From the NCBI GenBank assembly GCA_902581775.1, contig CACHPJ010000007.1:1-57603 (forward strand): a stretch of DNA of 57,603 bases, written 5' to 3'. This stretch comes from an uncultured Pelagibacteraceae bacterium (GTDB lineage Bacteria; Pseudomonadota; Alphaproteobacteria; Pelagibacterales; Pelagibacteraceae). The notes under the pieces were generated by a model. That model had not been told where the DNA came from. It ran no database searches and saw only the letters and a list, made by a program, of their open reading frames with translations. A program made the position numbers and the translations under genes. Shown here one piece after another: positions 55,252 to 57,603 of the stretch (the first letter of the stretch is position 1; every line of letters starts with the position of its first letter).

Positions 55252-56627
55252 TTTAAAAAGTAATAAGATCCAAGGCCTAAAAAAGACAAAAAGCCTATTA
55301 CATCTGTAATTGTAGTTACAAAAACACTGGATGCTAAAGCTGGATCAATATTAAGTTTTTTTAATGATACTGGAACTAAGATTCCAAATAAACCAGCAAC
55401 AATCATATTCAGTATCATTGATATACCAATTAAAATTGCTAGAGATATCTCATTAAACCATAATTGAACTATTACCGCGGTTATAACAGCAAATATAATT
55501 CCATTTAAAATTCCGATTAGAAATTCTTTACCCACAATTCTATTAAAATTACTTGTTGAAAGTTCTTTTTTTGCTATTGCTCTAATTGTAACAGCTAATG
55601 TTTGCATGCCAGCATTTCCACCCATTGAAGCTACTATTGGCATTAAAAAAGCTAAAGCCACCATTTGTTCTATGGAAGCACCAAATTTACTAATTACCCA
55701 TGTAGCTAATAATGCGGTTATTAAATTTAATAAAAGCCAATTAAATCTTCTTTTTGTCTTAACTAAAACACTGTCAGTAATCTCCTCTTCTCCTACACCG
55801 GCCAATCTTAAAACATCTTCTTCTGCCTCCTCTTGAACAACTGTTACGACATCATCAGCTGTTATCATGCCGACTAATTTATTATTTTTATTTACTACAC
55901 CAGCGGAGACTAAATTATAGTTTTCAAAAGTAAGACCTACTTCTTCTTTATCCATGTTAACTGAAATTAAAACCGGCATCTCTCTCATTATAGAATTCAT
56001 TTTACTTTCTCTAGATGTTCTTAAAACTCTTGAAGAGGGCACTGTACCAATTGGTTTAAAGTCATTATCAACAATAAAAATTTCTAAAAATTCATCTGGT
56101 AATTCCTTATTTTCTCTAAGATAATCAATTGTTTGTCCAACGGACCAATTACTTGGAACAGCAGTAAACTCTCTCTGCATAATCCTTGCAGCAGAGTCTT
56201 CGGGATAACTTAGACCTTCTTCTAATAAGAATCTGTCTTTTGGTGGTAAATTATCTAATACGAGTCCCTTTTTTTCCTTTTCTAAATTCTCTAATATTTT
56301 AATTGAGTTGTCTGACTCTAATCTTTTTAAAATTTTTGCTATTGCCTCTGGTGAAAGTAATTGTAAAACATTCTTTTGAATAGACTCATTTATTTCAATG
56401 AATATATCTGGATCAATATTAAAATCCTCAATTTCGATTAATTTTGCTCTAATTTCATCAGATAAGTTCTCTATTAAGTTAGCTACATCAGAAGGGTGTA
56501 GATCCTTTAGTGTCTGATTTATAAAAGTTATGTCTCTCGCTTTGATTTTATCCGTAAAAATATTTATAAATTCTTTATTAAAGTCAAAATTAACTTTTTT
56601 AGAACCTATGGATTTAACTAAACTCAT
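55248..56627 (-). CDS. mgtE: Magnesium transporter MgtE
   Basis: A 459-residue Mg2+ channel. The N-terminal helical domain (about 1-130) shows LHPSDVANLIENL; two CBS domains follow (about 135-255, beginning MQREFTAVPSNWSVGQTI). The C-terminal membrane domain has about five helices with MPIVASMGGNAGMQTLAV and GILVPVSLKKLNIDPALASS (pore-lining). Length is typical. It is divergent from the chimeric LipB/RluC frame across 63 nt. Confidence 0.95.
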   Translation of the reverse strand: MSLVKSIGSKKVNFDFNKEFINIFTDKIKARDITFINQTLKDLHPSDVANLIENLSDEIRAKLIEIEDFNIDPDIFIEINESIQKNVLQLLSPEAIAKILKRLESDNSIKILENLEKEKKGLVLDNLPPKDRFLLEEGLSYPEDSAARIMQREFTAVPSNWSVGQTIDYLRENKELPDEFLEIFIVDNDFKPIGTVPSSRVLRTSRESKMNSIMREMPVLISVNMDKEEVGLTFENYNLVSAGVVNKNNKLVGMITADDVVTVVQEEAEEDVLRLAGVGEEEITDSVLVKTKRRFNWLLLNLITALLATWVISKFGASIEQMVALAFLMPIVASMGGNAGMQTLAVTIRAIAKKELSTSNFNRIVGKEFLIGILNGIIFAVITAVIVQLWFNEISLAILIGISMILNMIVAGLFGILVPVSLKKLNIDPALASSVFVTTITDVIGFLSFLGLGSYYFLN

Positions 56628-56690
56628 AAAAAACCTCTATATCTTTTTTTTGAGACTATTAGTTCATATGATGATAAAATTCAATTTAAA

Positions 56691-57603
56691 ATGACCATTG
56701 AAGTAATAATAGAAAAGAAACCAGTTCCATACAAAAAAGCCATGAAATATCTGGAAAAGAGAGTCGAAATGCTGAAAAATGGTAAAAATAAGGAATTAAT
56801 TTGGATTTTAGAGCATCCCGTAACTTATACAGCTGGAGTAACCTTTGACAAAAAAGACATTTTAGAAAAAATTAATCTAATAAAAACTAATAGAGGTGGA
56901 AAGATAACAGTCCATAGCCCTGGACAAAAAATAATTTATTTTGCTTTAAATTTAAATTCCAGAAAAAAAGATATAAGAAATCTAATTAGAAAAGTTGAAA
57001 AATCCATCATCACGTTTTTAAATATTTACAATGTTAAAGGTTTTGCCGATAAAAAAAATATTGGTATTTGGGTAAAAGGAAAAAAAACTAAATCCTCATA
57101 TAGAATTAAAAAGGGAGATCTTATTGAATTCGCAAATATTAAGCAAATACAAGTAAAAAAAAACGAAAATAAAAAAATTTTATATAAATCAACAAATAAA
57201 GAAAAAAAAAGTTATGATAATTTTATAATAGAAGATAATGAAAATTTTTTAGTTATTAATAAACCAGCTGGAATTGCGGTACAATCAGGAACAAAATCAT
57301 TTAAAAATATAATTGATATATTAAAAGATACAAAATATTTCCTTAATTCAAAACCATATATAGTACATCGAATCGACAAAGAAACATCAGGTGTACTAAT
57401 AATTGCAAAAAACAGAAAATATGCACAACTTTTTACCTCTTTATTTAGAATTAGAAAAATTCACAAAACTTATTTAGCAATAGTTTACGGAAGATTGTCT
57501 GAAAAAATTAAGAAATTAGAAAATGATTTGATAACTTATGATAATAAGAAAAAAAATATTCAAAAAGCAATAACAAATATAAAGATTATAAAATCAAATG
57601 ATA
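56691..57603 (+). CDS. In-frame chimera: LipB N-terminal part joined to RluC-type pseudouridine synthase (3' end outside window)
   Basis: A single open frame from ATG 56691 to the window end (304 codons). Residues 1-131 are octanoyltransferase LipB: LIWILEHPVTYTAG, NRGGKITVHSPGQKIIYFAL and GIWVKGKK. From about residue 129 the sequence is RluC-like: the end of an S4 RNA-binding domain (KKTKSSYRIKKGDLIEF), then LVINKPAGIAVQSG and the catalytic HRIDKETSGVL (Asp about 229). LipB lacks its C-terminal third with the catalytic Lys and Cys; RluC lacks about the first 50 residues of its S4 part. The join falls at a GKK shared by both families (about 57075-57088). It may be a microhomology deletion or an assembly error. 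Confidence 0.85.
   Translation, partial: MTIEVIIEKKPVPYKKAMKYLEKRVEMLKNGKNKELIWILEHPVTYTAGVTFDKKDILEKINLIKTNRGGKITVHSPGQKIIYFALNLNSRKKDIRNLIRKVEKSIITFLNIYNVKGFADKKNIGIWVKGKKTKSSYRIKKGDLIEFANIKQIQVKKNENKKILYKSTNKEKKSYDNFIIEDNENFLVINKPAGIAVQSGTKSFKNIIDILKDTKYFLNSKPYIVHRIDKETSGVLIIAKNRKYAQLFTSLFRIRKIHKTYLAIVYGRLSEKIKKLENDLITYDNKKKNIQKAITNIKIIKSND

Noticed and set aside
1-57603. CRISPR arrays, insertion sequences, prophage or toxin-antitoxin genes
   Set aside because: No direct-repeat arrays, transposase-like proteins or phage proteins were seen; long antisense open frames are shadows of conserved genes.

Overview
The window looks like a chromosomal segment of a SAR11-type (Candidatus Pelagibacter-like) marine alphaproteobacterium. 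This rests on very A+T-rich DNA with Lys/Ile/Asn-heavy proteins, extreme compactness (no stretch over about 110 bases without a gene, and many ATGA/TAATG overlaps), an alphaproteobacterial LexA box (GTTC-N7-GTTC), a RibBX-type riboflavin gene, the plsX-ihfA-merR neighbourhood, and a TPP-riboswitch-controlled sodium:solute symporter resembling SAR11 ThiV. I cannot assign a species. No rRNA, CRISPR array, insertion sequence, prophage or plasmid function was seen.

Layout. 1-1074: 3' part of recG, converging on a long minus-strand run (ctaA, rplM, rpsI, argC, a lipoprotein, hom, glpX, recJ, tRNA-Glu, an aldehyde dehydrogenase, an MhpD-like hydratase). 11137-11418: small chorismate mutase gene, converging on the minus-strand lipid/translation run (cytochrome bc1 chaperone, rpmF, plsX, ihfA, merR-like, rpmG). 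bamE at 13976 is divergent from that run and converges on the next minus-strand run: hydroxylase, rpiB, glyA, nrdR, ribD, ribE, ribBX, ribH, nusB, hppA. hemB (+) converges on a ten-gene run, dapA-smpB-folK-rsh-pyrE-pdxJ-acpS-lepB-rnc-recO, in which acpS is frameshifted at an A10 tract. Then come slt, tRNA-Ser, a RarD-like permease, riboswitch-thiV, and SOS-regulated umuDC.

37.9-57.6 kb: an amino-acid ABC binding protein and permease, a MATE exporter, trhO, an O-methyltransferase, gatCAB, ruvX-pyrB-pyrC'-plsY, topA-small secreted protein-ridA, galU-ugd, panC and mgtE. The window ends in an open frame that joins the N-terminal part of LipB to an RluC-type pseudouridine synthase.

Functionally this is mostly core genome: riboflavin, pyrimidine, one-carbon, heme, phospholipid and cofactor synthesis, translation, DNA repair and stringent response. 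The points most worth a second look are the LipB-RluC chimera, the split acpS, the riboswitch that fills the whole thiV leader with its promoter inside umuC, the SOS promoter, the recJ/tRNA-Glu overlap, the non-canonical NrdR zinc ribbon, and two enzyme-like proteins whose catalytic residues are missing (the dihydroorotase-like protein and the RibX domain).
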